A stretch of DNA of 64,000 bases from Blastobasis lacticolella (Eukaryota > Arthropoda > Insecta > Lepidoptera > Blastobasidae). The stretch is from the NCBI GenBank assembly GCA_905147135.1, contig LR990053.1:8568501-8632500 (forward strand), read 5' to 3'. The position numbers were made by a program, and so were the translations under genes. Under the pieces are notes generated by a model that saw nothing but the letters and a program-made list of their open reading frames with translations, ran no database searches and was not told the DNA's origin. Below, in pieces: positions 33,201 through 48,200 of this stretch. Each line of letters starts with the position of its first letter. Positions within the stretch are counted from its first letter, which is position 1.

Positions 33201-36200
33201 ATACATACATAACATACACTCACGCCTGTTTCCCTGAGGGCTAGGCAGTGACCACATCGATTAAGGAGAATTAAAAGGAGCCACAACTTTAGAATCGATT
33301 ACATAATAGCACGTCATGCCTTTGGATCTTATATATGGTTAAAGATATACTATCTCACGACTAGCTTTGGTTGTAATAGAAAAGCGTGTTGATATTGTTC
33401 CGTGACAAAAATTTATGCTGACTCGAAACAAATCATTCATAAACACAATGTAAAATATACTTCGTTCTACTAAGTCACTTAACTAAGTACCTACCAACAA
33501 CGCATATAAATTACGGGACCAACGTTTCTATCCAGTGTCCTGCAGAATTCTCGAGACAAACGCTCGTATCCTGCAATTTATTAGATGAAACATCAACTTC
33601 CTCATATGATATAGTAACATAAGACGCATAAGGTGACAAGAAGGAAAATAAACCGAAAGAAATGGTATGGTGGGCGGAAAAAGTGAAAGATGTTGCAATT
33701 AGTTGCCACGATCAATCACAACGGGAGGCTACAAAGACAAGAATAGAGGGAACATATTCACTGGGACTGCGCAATTCATCGCATCGAGGCAGATACATAA
33801 TTGATTCACCCACGGTTTATTTGAATATCTAATTTGATAGACGGCTGTAAGTAAGTACCAATCTCATCCAAGGAATATGTATATGATATTTCTTACGGAC
33901 AATTTCATAAATGGATCGGGTTCCATGCTACCCCAAGTAAACAGATTTATTTATAAATATAAATTTGGAAGTAAATCTTTCAAGTAAGTACTTAATAAGT
34001 TTATTTCCAAAAGATTTTCATGAATATTTTTGGCTCACAAACTTGGTTACACGTGTAGATTGTTGAATGAACGCCCGAATTACAGTCGCGCTTAGCGCTG
34101 GGCCATAAAACATAATACTGCGGCGCGGGTAACGCGCAACCCCGGTGTAATTCGCTCATAGTGATAATGAACGAGGTAAATAATATCCAAAGTTGTAGGA
34201 ACGGCCCATTATTTCCCGTGAACAGGTCGTTTGTCACGGCCCGGCTCTTTCGTCGGCGGTAATGAGAGAAACGCCCCAAAATACGAAACTATTGCTGCGT
34301 AGATACGGTGCACGGAAGAATGGCTAGGTGGGTAAATCACTTACAGATACACCTGCCTGCATGAAGTATTTATTATTTGGATGAGATATTACTTACGTAA
34401 CAAGTATCTATATAGCTTGTTTTTATACACCGAAAGAAAAAAAAAACTATCCGATCAATGTCACTTTTAGCGGCTTAATTAAATTAAGCTGCTAAAAATT
34501 AAAGTGACATTGATGCATTTTTGGTAGTCTGCTACAATTAAAACTGCTATTGCGATCCAATTACAATTCAATCGAGCCATTAGTAAATTAGCGGACTTGA
34601 GGCCCAATGCCGCGTCGTAGCGAGAAAATAATCGGCTTTTCTCGTTTAGGCTGATGCTAGATCGCGCTAATTTAAGCAATCGGTCATGCAGAAGAGTCAC
34701 CCATCCAAACATCCTTTCATAACCTTTAGCATTTATAATATTAGTATGATACCTAACTTGATATTGCTACCACCGCTCGTTAAATAGCTCATTTCGGACT
34801 ATCCAAGGTAAGGTTAGCTGGAAGAAATCCCATTGTGGGATAAGCCCGCCTTTGCAATGTATATTTATTTTCTTTTGTTATTGTTCTTTATGTAGTTATA
34901 CGCAATAAAGAGTTTACATACATACATACATACATACCTAGGCCCTAGAGATGATCAGAATAAAACAAATTGGTAGGTATGCTTTTTGTTAATAGCAGCA
35001 AATTCTATACTTCAAAAATATTGAAAATACACATATCTATTTCATTTTATTACGAATTCATTCAATACGTTTTTATTCGTGTCTATTCATAATTATGAAT
35101 AGACAAAGAATAGATAATTATCTACCTCGCTCTAAAGAGAAAATGCCTTCTCGCTGGAAGCATTACACCGTGGGCCAGACAGGCGCACGCTTGGATTCCA
35201 CGAACGACAGGTTTATGTGTAGATTTTATTATAGGATGTTGACGGTCTGTTTATTAGACCGTTGACACCCAAGGTAGGAGTTTATTATGGTAAATCTTTC
35301 ACAACTTCTGTAAATATATTGACGGTGAAGAACTCCCATAAAACTTGCACGTTACTGGGGCACTCATGTAAGTTGTCAATTAGCACACCATGGACAGACA
35401 GACAGCTGCGTAAATTGACAATTTTATCAATTTAGTTCGTCGTCTAATTTCCGATATTCAAATGGTCGGCCTCATTCGGTCGGATATGCGAAAGAGACCT
35501 AGCGACAAATAGGTCAAAGTGGAAAAATGGGAGAGAGGCCTTTGTCCTGCAGTGGGACACCGAAGGCTCCTAAAAAATGTTTTGGTTTTAATAGATCCGA
35601 TGATTTGATCGTTTGGATGATGATGATTAAGATGATGGTGATGATGATAGATTATCTACTTTCGTTTTTAGTTTTTATCGGTAGTAAGAATTTATATGCA
35701 CTCTCTACTCGTTTAGTCGTACAAATGTTTAATTTAAACGGGAAATGTGTAGTAGTTAAAAAACATGTCAACAGCACAAAGAAATAGTACGGTGCATTTG
35801 ATGAAGCAATATTGTTCCAAACAAAATATATACCGAACCATTTCTCGCTACAAAGCCAACATGAAAGTCCGACTTATAAGCTATCGGCGCATTGGTAAAA
35901 CAATACGCCCAAACCCCAATGGCGAAGGTAAATCGCTCCACAGGAAAACATGTCACAAAAATGGCTTTCCAATAACGCACTGTTTGTAATACAAACCCGA
36001 CTGATACGGGTGGAAATAAATCGTTGTTGTTGAAACACGACCCCTGTGTCATATCCACCTTCGTAGGTACTATATGATTAATACGTGCTTTGATTACAGC
36101 AGACAGGGAGCTGAATGAAAATGTTAAAAGCACATCCTAAACTGATTGATGGTACTCTGGCGTGGGGCGCCCGGCGGACTATTTGGTATCTTTGATGTTT

Positions 36201-39200
36201 TGATTTATGCCTGCCTATAAATAGCTCGATCTACGGTCTTCTACTAAGTTATACGATCTGTAGTTTTGTAATGTAATCCTAACAGAAATTGGATTGGCAA
36301 GAGACAATTTTACGTTATTATATAGGATGTTCTTAGATGCATACGCTAATTAAATACCTAAACAAATGTAACTTTTGTTGTGGAACACATATAAATATTG
36401 CAATGAAAAAGGATCCTCCAGGATACGCATTTCTCGACCTGCAAGATACTTTCGACTGTTTCTATGGGGAAATAATCTGGTATCCTTCGGGAAATAATCT
36501 GTGAGCAAAGTCTGCGCCCGGAGCGTACATTACTAATACAAGACATGTATGCCAATACTGGAGCCGTCATCAAAACTATCGTAGGCCATACTAATCCCTT
36601 CCCGATTACTGTAGGTGTTCACCAGAGTTCAGTGCTAAGCCCTTACTTGTTTTGGCTTATAAAGTACGCTGACAACATTGTACTAGTGAGCAATCTTAGG
36701 CAGAATCTAAAGACCAGGGTAAACACGTGGAAGGATGAGCTAGAAAACGGTGGTTTGAAGCTGAATGTCGCCAAAACAGAGTTTACGGTCAGCTGCATTG
36801 TGAATCTCGAAACCATCCGTATAGGTAACGAAGCTGTCAATAGAACAGATAAATCCAAATAGCTCGGATCCATGATGCACGAGTCCGGCGATTTCGGCCA
36901 CGATGTCAAGTCCCGAATCACTGCAGTTTGGGCCAAATGGCGGGAACTCACGGCAGTCATCTGTGACCCTAAAATCCCTGTCAAGCTCAAAGGGCTTATA
37001 TACAAGAGTATAATTATACCCGTGATGCTCTGTGGCTGCGAGATATGGCTAGCGCTGACGAAACACGTTCGCGAACTCCACGCCAATGAAATTAAAATGC
37101 TGCGGTGGATGTGCGGTGTTACGCTGCTCGATCGAGACAACGACGAACAAATACTCGTACATCCGTGGCAGCCTTGGCGTGAGGGATATCGCAGATAAGA
37201 TCGAAGAGACTCGCCTACGCTGATTGGTGAACTGTGCTCCATTCGAACATTCGACCATGTTACAGTGGTACGTTTATTCATGCAAATGTCATGTAAACTT
37301 TTATTTATTTCAAGATTCTGACGTTTTTAATGTAAGTATGTGCAATTGGCCGTTTGTAAATTTATCCAATTTGAGCGTGAAATTGATATTTACATCTTAA
37401 TAATGTAAAACAAAGCTTTGAAAAAGAAAAATAACGAAATCACAAATCATCGCTTTCTTACAGGGAATAGTGTTTTTTTTTTTTCGATTTAACTGCTTTG
37501 GTTTAATTAAGCTACAGAAAGCCATTTAGCGTACCATTAAATACATCTACTGAGAGTAAAAACCATAATATAATTACTAAACAATCAAACGAATGAAAGA
37601 ATGGTAAGAGAAATTTAGTGTGGGTGACGAAAATCACCTTTAAATACAAATTCACATAAAATTATGTTTTACATAAAACTTTTAATTTTATTAAGAATGA
37701 GATGTTCAATTGTATATTAAAGTTTATAACCCACAAAAAGCATAATATTACGGCTAGTATAAACCAGAACCATGCAATCATCGATCTGTGTTGCAATGCT
37801 GTTGTTGCAATGCGAACTAAACATTTGTTTTCATTCAGGGATACGAGCTTTTCGTAGATATTAATGACGAGATTTTTAAGTTGTATGTTTAACAGATTCA
37901 AATATTTTGTATATGGCTTGCTAATCACAAAACGAGTGGCTGAGAATGGATGCGCAAAAACTAAGGACCGATCCAAATGCAGCACCTTATGGTGATGATG
38001 TTATTAACGCATTCGATATTTTGTGGATACCTACATATAAATATATAACATAATGTATAAACGCCGATTTTGTTGCGTTGAGATAGAAACATAAATAAAC
38101 TTCCGTAAGCAGAAATTTATATCTTTCAGTTTGAGTTTAGGTAGCTAAATATGTACAGATAAGAAGGATAAGTATTAAGGATATTATGGCAGATTGTAAT
38201 AGCTAAAGCGTTGTTGGTGAAGCAATACCTATGTTGTATTTCTTTGTTGGTCGTTCTTTTCTATTACTTATACCTACCTATTCAGTTAAATTACCACGCA
38301 TTTTTTTAACATTTCGCTTTTCCCCCACTATTCAGTTCTACTTTATAGGTGTAGCAGTAAAGATTCCTCTGATATGCAAATAGTGTTGTATGAAGGGATT
38401 TCTTGCAAATGCCGGGGAAAGTTTGACAAAAGGTCGCCTCTCGGGGATTCAAAACTACAACTCATTAGTGTTCATTGTAATCAGTGCTTTGATCTAAAAA
38501 ATCTTACAGATACATATATAGGGACATACGTAGTATGTAGAAATTACATAGATACTAGGTATCAGCAATGTTCAATTTCAAGTTTTAGGTGAGACAAATT
38601 CCATTTGTCATCTAAGATTTCAATGTCACCCACAAATGATTAAGAATACCCAGTGAATTAATACTATTCGACGTCTGTAGCAAATGGTTCTCCATCTCAA
38701 GGAATGGGATCACCCGAGCCAGCTGTTACTGTCCGTTGGGCGGGCCGCACGCAAATACCTCTAACACCCATTTCAGGCGTGGATTTATCAATTTAATAAC
38801 AGCCACTAATAAAATAGTGTCGCCAGTAATGGCGGGCTTTTAGTCGGGCGGCCACAATTTAACACAGTGGGCCTCCGAGGGTCGTAAATGGCCTCGTAAA
38901 AACCACGAGAAAGCGTCGCAATCAGAAGGTGAGATTAGAACTCGCGGGCTACATCTCCCGACATCCGCCAAATGGTCTCAACCGATGGCGATAAAAAAGG
39001 GTCAACAATTTTATATAAAAAGAGGAAGAAGAAGAAAAGATTCCCCTAGTGCTAGGGACACTTTTTCCCGTTCATTAAATTTGTTATGACATCATCACTG
39101 AAGGATTTAGAAGGCAAAGAGCTGTTGATAAAACAACTTGGCCGCCTCCAAACAGCTTATAGCGAGTTTAAAATTTTGTTTATCGAGATCGCGGTGAGAA

Positions 39201-42200
39201 TGGGTGTTAAGGGATTAACGGTTATTGTTTTCGGGTATAACAGGAACGTATTGTTTTGAATTTAGAAGAGTTTCCGAAAGCGCTTTGGCTTTTGTACAGG
39301 TCAACGTTTTAATGGAGTGCTTTAGCTTTTATTTTTTTAAGCCAAATTTTTATGAATATATGGACATGGTTCCTTCACATTGAAATTGTTTCTGGCTACA
39401 AGTACCTGGGGCAAACCTTGCAGTTAGGTAGAGGCATTTTAAGAGAGAAGCCTCGAGGCGGCTTCAGCTGGGCTGGACAGCACTCGGAAAACTTCGCCGA
39501 GTCATCACGGCACCCATACCGCCATGACCTATGTAATGTAGTCCTTTCAAAAATGAACAAGACGTAATATGATCCTTTTAAAAAACAAGTGGGTAAAGCA
39601 AAAACATCGAAGTACACGAACTGTACTGTTGCTTCACATTGATTATCGATCTCGCAAGCACGCCTCCACTAGACCAGTGCCGCTTCCTACTTTATAATAT
39701 AGACAAGCAATATCTATAAAATAGCTTGGGAGGCTCCCTATTGGTGTAGTTATTCCAAAATAGATTTAATACATAAAGGGCAACACATTTCATTTTTACA
39801 GAAAGTAAACACTACATTTCAGCACAGCCCTGACCACCCACATCCCAAACATTGTTTAAATGGCAGCTCCTCTTCATTACCTCGTTTAACTACTTAAACT
39901 GCCAAACGAATCGTAAACTAACACTGTACGCCCAGAAGTTGCCTAAATAATTACTATGAGAGGTGTTTTTGGGTTGCCCCTTGTTTCAACGTTACTCGTT
40001 CCACCTTCGGGGTCTCTATTGTCTCTGATTTATGATAGGTCACATACCCACATATCCACATACCAAGTGGATGTTTAAGCAACTAATTAGCATCCCACGT
40101 CTGCAGCTAGACGCTTGTTTCCCGGCCAGGGAACCGTCGCTGCTTTTGCAAGAACCGGCGGCATAATTATCCATAATTGCAGTCTCAAATGGAACAGTAA
40201 TTGTAATGGAATAAGCACTGATGTTTATTCGCGTAGGCATACGCATATTCATTGTTTATACTTAACTTTATAAATATATTATAACTTCGTGTGATTGTTG
40301 TCCTATCTCTACCTTACCTTTTTCAACAGTAACCCAACAGCTACGCTACACCTACTTATGTTTCTTATGTCGGGAGTAATCTCCGAATCGTATATATCGA
40401 TTTTGAAATATTTTTTTCTCTAATGTAACGCTACATTTTTTTAAAAGACTAGCCTGTCATTTGACCCCATCTCAAATTAAATTCAAATCCTGAAAAAATG
40501 ATAAGCTCCTGTGGCATAGTTGAATGTTTAGAGAGTCCAAACTGCATGCTGGTGAAAACCGCGAGAGACAGCTATTCATGAATATTTTATTTGATGTACC
40601 TACATCTCTGTAAGCTAATGCGAGTTCACGTTGTATTTTGGCCGTCATTCTATACACTAAATCTCACTAAATGCTACTTGCCGTCGTTCAGTGGTATTTT
40701 GTGACAAAGAGACGTATGTACCTTCCGCGCGTCGAATGAACACGCATCGTGCAACTCAAAGGATTAGCCAGCTGTGCCAAACAGGTGAAAATAGGCACTG
40801 TAGAAAGCTTATAGAGCAGATAATTACTGGAGAAACGGCCTCAAGTGGTGATGCAACCGGAAGCTTTCCACGAAATGAGGTGATTCCGACAAATTTCTAG
40901 GTCCCAGGGAACTAGTGACTGTAGAAGGCGCAGCAGGATTTGCAGGAAACCATTATAAAGATTGACCAGCGACAGAGGTGACCTTTCAATGGTAGCGCTA
41001 GTTCTGCGTTTTATTTAGCAATACCGGAAGTAGTATAATCTGTCATCAAATTCAATGACGCTACTCGTATAAGAATGTCAGATGGACAGTGATGTGATCA
41101 TACATTTTTACATATCGATATATTTTTTATTGAATAAAACGTTGAGTAAATAATAAATATTACCTATTTATGTTCCCGTATACATACATCCTATCCTACT
41201 AATATTATATGGATGGATGGATGTACTTATGTTACTCTGTCACGCGACTAATAAATCATTTTGATAAAATTAATATCACTTCTTATTATTGATAAAATAT
41301 ATTAAGCTCATAATATACCCAAAATAGCACGTAGGCTATAATTAATTGGGAAAAGAAATTCCCGCAGGAATGGGTCCGCAATGTAAAACCGAATTCTACG
41401 CAGACGAAGATGCGAGCAAAAACTAGTATTGCATATATAGGTTCACATCATGCCTGTCTTATACCTACCTAAGAAATATCAGAGAAGTTAAGGTGGTTCG
41501 TCACCCATACTAAATTTCTATACCATTATTTTATTCGTTTGAGTGTGTTACGGTTTATACTCTTAGTAAATGTATCGATATAAAAGAAAGCAGTTAAAAA
41601 CAGCACAATTCGCCGCTTGGCGTTGTTTTATGTATTTATTATATTTCTTTTTTATTGCTTTATTTTATATTATAGAAATTCACTTTACGCTTAATTGGAT
41701 ACTTATTGTCTTAATAGGTATACTAAACACGAATTGCACGTACATTAAAAACTTCAAACCCTTGAAAGAATAAATATCCGACTCAGCGAAGGCACCTTTT
41801 CCCCACGTATCCCTCTCTGAGATTTTCGCAACACTTGACCATATTTTTAGCTATGAGATGTTATAAATTTTGTTTGTGTAAGTCTTGTTGGTTGTCCTCA
41901 ATAAATAAATAAATAACAGCGCAGGCGAGCCCCCTTAACCTTTTTCGCGGTATCCCTCATGATAATATAATTACTTGTCGAAATTTTATAGGTACAACGG
42001 TGCTATAGACTTTGGGGTACCAGCCATCGGGCACATGACATTTGCCATGAAGCAACCTTTCCTTTTCTGGTTATCGACAAAAATATTAAAATTACATTGA
42101 ACCGATCGATATCGATACTGTTTTTACTCTTTAATTTTTATGAACTTATTTTGACGCTTTCGTAGTGACATTGGCACAATAGTTATCCTTTCCGTTTCCT

Positions 42201-45200
42201 GTTTACAACGACTAGTTTTAGAAGGCATACAATGACGAAGACGGTGGTAAAGGCTTTAGGCCATTTAATAATGGCGATGTACATTTCCTTTTTTTCGTCT
42301 ATTATGGCCAGTAAAATAACTTTAGTATACAAATTTTTCCGCAACCTGTCAAAGTAACCTAAGTCCCTGGTCGACCTATGGAACATATTTATGACCACAG
42401 TGGGTTACCTTTGAGCTAAAACAGATTATTGGTAAATCAATCAACATTTTTATAGTTGAGTAATGTAAGATTTGATTTGTGTAATGTCCTTTATCCATTA
42501 TAAAATAGCCTATAATAGGTATAATATTATTTTCAAATACAAGGTCTATTTTGCTTTTGACTCTATCGTTTGATAGAGACTACATGTTTCTGGAAAAAAC
42601 TCTACACTTTCACTTTTAAGATTAGATAGATATCCTGTTTTAAATAATTGAAATCATAGTAGTATTACTATGATTATATGTATATACATATATCGAGAAT
42701 ATTTTGTTAGATGAAAGCTACATTCTCGTGCATATAAAAAACCACGAACTCAGCTCTCTTTATCCATATTGTTCATATTTTGATATTTTTACTTATTAGC
42801 GTAATTGAAATGATTTTTATTATTAATATTATTGATTTGGAATGACATATTTATTTTGTAGCTATTAATTGTGAAGTTATGAAGTTTGTTGCGGACATTT
42901 TAATATTCATTAGATTAATTTTACTTCAAAGATCGCGTGCCAGATTCTGGTAAAGTGTGAGAAGCGAATATCATAATTTTGTAACAACTATTTTGTACCA
43001 CATTTTAAAGCAATAAATCATTCATTCATTATTTATTTTCTCACAGTATTTGAAATTAAGCTTTTCCTCTATGAAAAACCAAATCGTGCATAAAAAATCG
43101 TATACGGTGATATGAAATAGCTCTCACGTTTCTCGGAACCACGGGGCATATATTGTGACTTAATTTGAATAGGCGTAGGGTCGAGGTCCGCACTCGCTTG
43201 ACTGAGGGTCGGCAATGTCACATAAATTTCTGCTTTATGTATCCGGTTAGTTGCACAGAAATGGCCCCAAAAGTACACCAATTGTAACCGATTCTGTAAT
43301 CTGAATACATTTCGTCGTGCGGAAAGTTTCATGGAGATAACAATTTCGTAGTCATTCGTGGATATATGTAGAAATACTCTGTGTTTCGAAGTCGTGATTC
43401 GGGATTAAAAGTGCCCGACTACCTGTTACAGACAACGTCTATAATTCATTTATAATGGTGCATCCACCATAATAGGTATAAACATGCAACTGCAAACACG
43501 AAACCGCGGGAACATACATTAAAATGTATGACGAGAATCCTCAAAACATACCTACAATATTAACTTAACTTCTTGTTAGTACTTGTACCTAATATGTTAT
43601 TATTAATTATTAATTGACCTTTGTTCTACGGCAAATTGTCCAAATTTCATAGTCAAAGCCATGCTTCATGTATGCGGTTCTAGGAATCCCATTACGCGTG
43701 AAACAAGCCAATATTGTGTACTAGGAAATTAGTTATCAAATCTATCTATTATACCCAAAATTGCGGAAGTAATTCCATGAATAGGTATACCTATTACATA
43801 CTCGCACCTACTAGTCAAGATTAGAACATTGCACCACAACAACAACATACAGCCTAATTATTAGTGTTCCTTAAATTATTTACGAATCAATGACAGCAAC
43901 ATGGGTGGTCCTCCCACAAGTGGACCGACGATCTGGTAAAGATCGCAGGAACCAGCTGGATGCGGAAGGCACAGGACCGGCCTTTGTGGAGATCTCTGGG
44001 GGAGGCCTATGCCCAGCAGTGGGCGTTTTTCGGCTGAAATGATGATGATGAAATTAAGAGAGTTAAATAAAGTATAAAATAGGTAGTTGTTTTTCTATAA
44101 TTTCTTTTATTGACGATGCCGCTAGTAGCGGATATTAGGTAAATGTTTGAAAATTTCAACAGGGTGGCAACCATTTAGGGATGGATATATTGTATGGAGA
44201 GTCAGCTGAAGAGAGAGGGAGGAAGGAGACAACACAATTATCCTAAAAGGGATTTTTTTCTTTTGAGGCACGGAACCCTAAAAACGGATGTATACGTATG
44301 GTATGTGGATTAATGGTAATGTTGGCACATTGTCATTACCATTATATTACCATTAATCCATATAAAGTGACCTTAAATATGCATTGTTTAATTACTGATA
44401 ACAAAGGCGGATTTTCTTATTCTTTTTCCGGGTAATAATTAACGACTCAGTGAGAATTAATCGAAGTTAAGGTCAATTAATCTTTTCAATGAAAAATAAA
44501 ATATAGGTAGAGTTTACCTGCTTGTCTAACTGTCTTGATGTTAAAAACAGTAGCTCAAAACTAAGAACACCAACTGCTAAAAAAAATATGAAAAGTTTAA
44601 AAACAAGCCGAATGTTGGAAGTAAATGGGTGTACCTATATATGTAATGCAAATGTTAGTTTAATTTAAACTTAGATGTAACGATTCCATAACAGTTGAAA
44701 TCTGTTTTAAAAAACTTACAAACATACAAACAAAAAACAAACATCAATACAACAACAAATAAAACATAACTCTTCCTTTGCATTCTGGTAAAAATAGGAC
44801 TGTTGTTATCATCTATTACTGTCTTATAATGTCAATAGGTTATTCCGATCGGCAAATATTAGCTAAACGCACTATGCCCACTGCTGGACATAGGCTCCCA
44901 CACTAAACACATCGTTCAACATTGTGCCTCTTGCATCCAGCTCCCTATGGCCTTTACAAGATCGTCCATCCATCTTGAAGGGATGTCCTCTGCGATTGCG
45001 GTACTTGGTGTACTCGAGAACCTTTTACCAGTAGGCCTGTAGGTTTTACAAGTGACTTTAGTTTTTTTTGAATTAGTACGCTTATGTTTCTTTATCGTGT
45101 TTTATAAGGACATCGGAAATACCAAGTTTGTTTGCCTTGGTGGTATAAAAAAACCAAAGGCATCACCAGTGTTTTGCCTATCTCTGAAGGTATTGTTAGG

Positions 45201-48200
45201 GTACTATTAACCTAATCGATGATGTATACATACATATAAAGCTCACGCCGCGTTCCCACAGGTAGGGTAGGCAGAGTCTATGAACCGCCACTTTATACTG
45301 ACCTGACACAACTCCCTAACCTCACACATATCCACAACTCTCTTCATACATCTCCTTTTATTAATGTTGACGACCTGAGTGGTTCAATGGTCAACATTGT
45401 AAGCCGGTCTGCCACGCAAGAGGTCCCGGGTTCGATTCCCGGCCGGGCAGAAATTTAAATGATGAATTTTAATTTCTGTTACGGGTCCCAGACCCTGTTC
45501 TATGTATATTAAGTATGTATTTAAAAGTATTTAAGTAGTATATCAGTTATCTAGCACCCATAGTACAAGCTTTGCTAAGTTTGGGGCTAGATGGCGCTGT
45601 GTGAATTTGTCCACGAATATTTATTTATTTATTTTATTTATTTGTTTATTTAATGTCACTTTGAACCTCAGCTGTTTTGAGAACATTACTGATCTGAACC
45701 GTGAATATTTTTCTGGATCGTTCTCGATGATGATTGTTGTTCGCATTGTTCGCAGTGGTAAAAAGCGTGATGCGGCAGACCTCGTCGCCGCTGGGCCGCG
45801 TGGGACCCACGGCCTCCATCCGGGACCCGGAGCCAGATTTCGCGCATCCGATCCAGAACGTTACCGTGCCCCTCGGACGCGAGGCAGTGTTGACGTGCTC
45901 CGTCACGGACCTGGGAGTCTATAAGGTACCTCATACATACAGTTCAAACAGTACATTCATACAAATCAAAATATGTTTTTTATTTTTTTTTTTTATTCTT
46001 TATTGTACACAATTTATACCATTAAGGTGGCAAACAATCTTACAACCTGATGGTAAACAGTCACCCCAGTCTATGGTCAAAACATCATATTATAAAACAC
46101 TAATTAAATTTTTAATTCAAAATTAAGTGATTTTATTAAAATCTCATTTTCATGTTTATTCTGTTAGCGTTAACGTTAGTATCCACTTCCGTTCTTCGTA
46201 GTTTATTGCTACTCTATTGAATCGATGGTAAATATTGGCTCATATCCATTTTCTAGACGCCGTACTACAAATTTAATTCCATTGCAAGTTACGTACTTGA
46301 ATAAATTCTGTGTGAACGGGTAACCTTGTTGCTTTAAACCTTTCTGTCGGAATTTTCTTAGAAATATAAGTAGATTCTAGCTCTTTTTAATAAAACTACG
46401 AGAGCAATTTTCTTGTCAGAAACATAAAGTGAGCTATTTTATATTCACTGGTGAAGATAATGGGACACTTACTTGAAGGAGCTTATCGAGTTTTGTTTCG
46501 CTAACTTTAGAGAGGGGTACAGCGTTTAGACCGAATCCAAGATCAGAATGAGTTTTAATATGTTCTTATACATAAAACATAACATACAAATAAAAACACA
46601 TAAAGTTAATAACCGGATGGTGTCTAACAGGGTACAAATAGCACCAACCAGTTCCATATATCACAGTCTCAGGAGTCACATCAGGCAAGTAATGTGTTCG
46701 AGCTAAACCAGCTAGCACCTTCATGGTTTAGGACGCTGGCAACATTTGACAAGCTTTATTCAGTTTCAAATATCCCGGTGTGTAACCAAATCTTTTAAAT
46801 AAAACTTGGCGCCCTTCTCTTTTTCGGATTGAGTTAAAATTGTGCATAATTATTTGAATAAATTAAAATTGAAATATGTATATCTAAGTTCATTCAGTAT
46901 TTTTATCTAAGTTCGGTGACAATGCAAGGTTGTGAGGTGGTGTCCAGAGCGTGATGATGAAGCCGGAGGGAATCATAGGAACTCCTCAACTACGAATGGT
47001 AAACCCATCTAGTTTGGGCTCGTTTGTTTAGTCTAGTCAAGTACTCTGAGTGATCGTAGTTGGTATCTAATTAAAATATAACGCTCGATAGAAGCTTGTT
47101 ATAATAAAAAATCCATTTGAGAACTTGTTCTGTACTATATTTATAACATTGTGCTTTCCAATCCACCTACCTTGCTGATTTTGGCAAGAGTTTAAGTAAT
47201 ATTTCGTCAACAATTTACTACATCAACTAAATATTAAGCTCGATGAATCATAATATCAACAGAGTATTCTATCAACAACTAACTTAGCGATTTGGAATTT
47301 GATTTAGATATACAAGCTAAGTAATGTAGAGATTGAGAGAAAATAAATAACATATTATTATTATTATTGAACCACAGTCTGTCATCAATAAGCTAACCAT
47401 AACTAAGCGTAAAATCTGGGGACACTTGTCGTTTTTGTATTTGTTGTAATGAGCACGACAACTTGCAAACCGGACAGAAAACGCGTACGCGTCGCACCCG
47501 CACAGTCACCGCGTAGCTAAATACATAAAATGTGCAGTCTGCCCTATTGGCACGCCAACGTCACATGACGCGGTGACTTTGCGGGAGCGGCACAACAACT
47601 GTGCGGGTGCAACACGGTGACTGTTCGGGTGCGATGCAGGCGCTACGCGTTTGTTTACAAATAATAAAATAAGCTTTCTGTTATTAGTATAGAAACTTGC
47701 AAAATTGCATAAACATTTGAGACAAATCGTGCAGAAAATCGTACATTTGTATGGGTTTTTATACTAGCTTTTCTTTAAAAAATCGGTATGTTTTTTATGT
47801 AATACGGCAGACAAACAGGCAAGTGGGCCACTTGATGGAAAGTGGTCCCCGCCGCCTGTGTACATAAGCAACACCAGGGGCCAGTTTCCCAATTAGTGGC
47901 ATGTTACTTATTTTTGTCACCACTATCAGTGTCGTTATCGCTCTGAAATGCTTTGTCTTTATCTATTGAAACGTACTTTAATATACTTGTACGGGTTTTG
48001 TATTCACAAATCATAAGTAGTCATATCCGTTCGTTGGATTCCCAACCCTACACGGCACACGCGGTATGAGATAGCGACTTATCAAACTCTACTTGGCAAC
48101 CGCATCACCAAACTTTAAGGTCATCCGATTATAAATAGAGTTTAGTTTTAAGCGGGTTAGATTTAACTTTATGGAATATGCTAACTCAGGAGTTGAGGAT

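Noticed and set aside
41570..41773. Hydrophobic 67-codon frame resembling a membrane peptide
   Set aside because: Hydrophobicity follows from very AT-rich DNA; no conserved pattern.
45375..45452. tRNA gene suggested by A- and B-box at 45,380-45,440
   Set aside because: The acceptor stem does not pair and a SINE body follows directly; same for the heads at 23,855 and 48,602.
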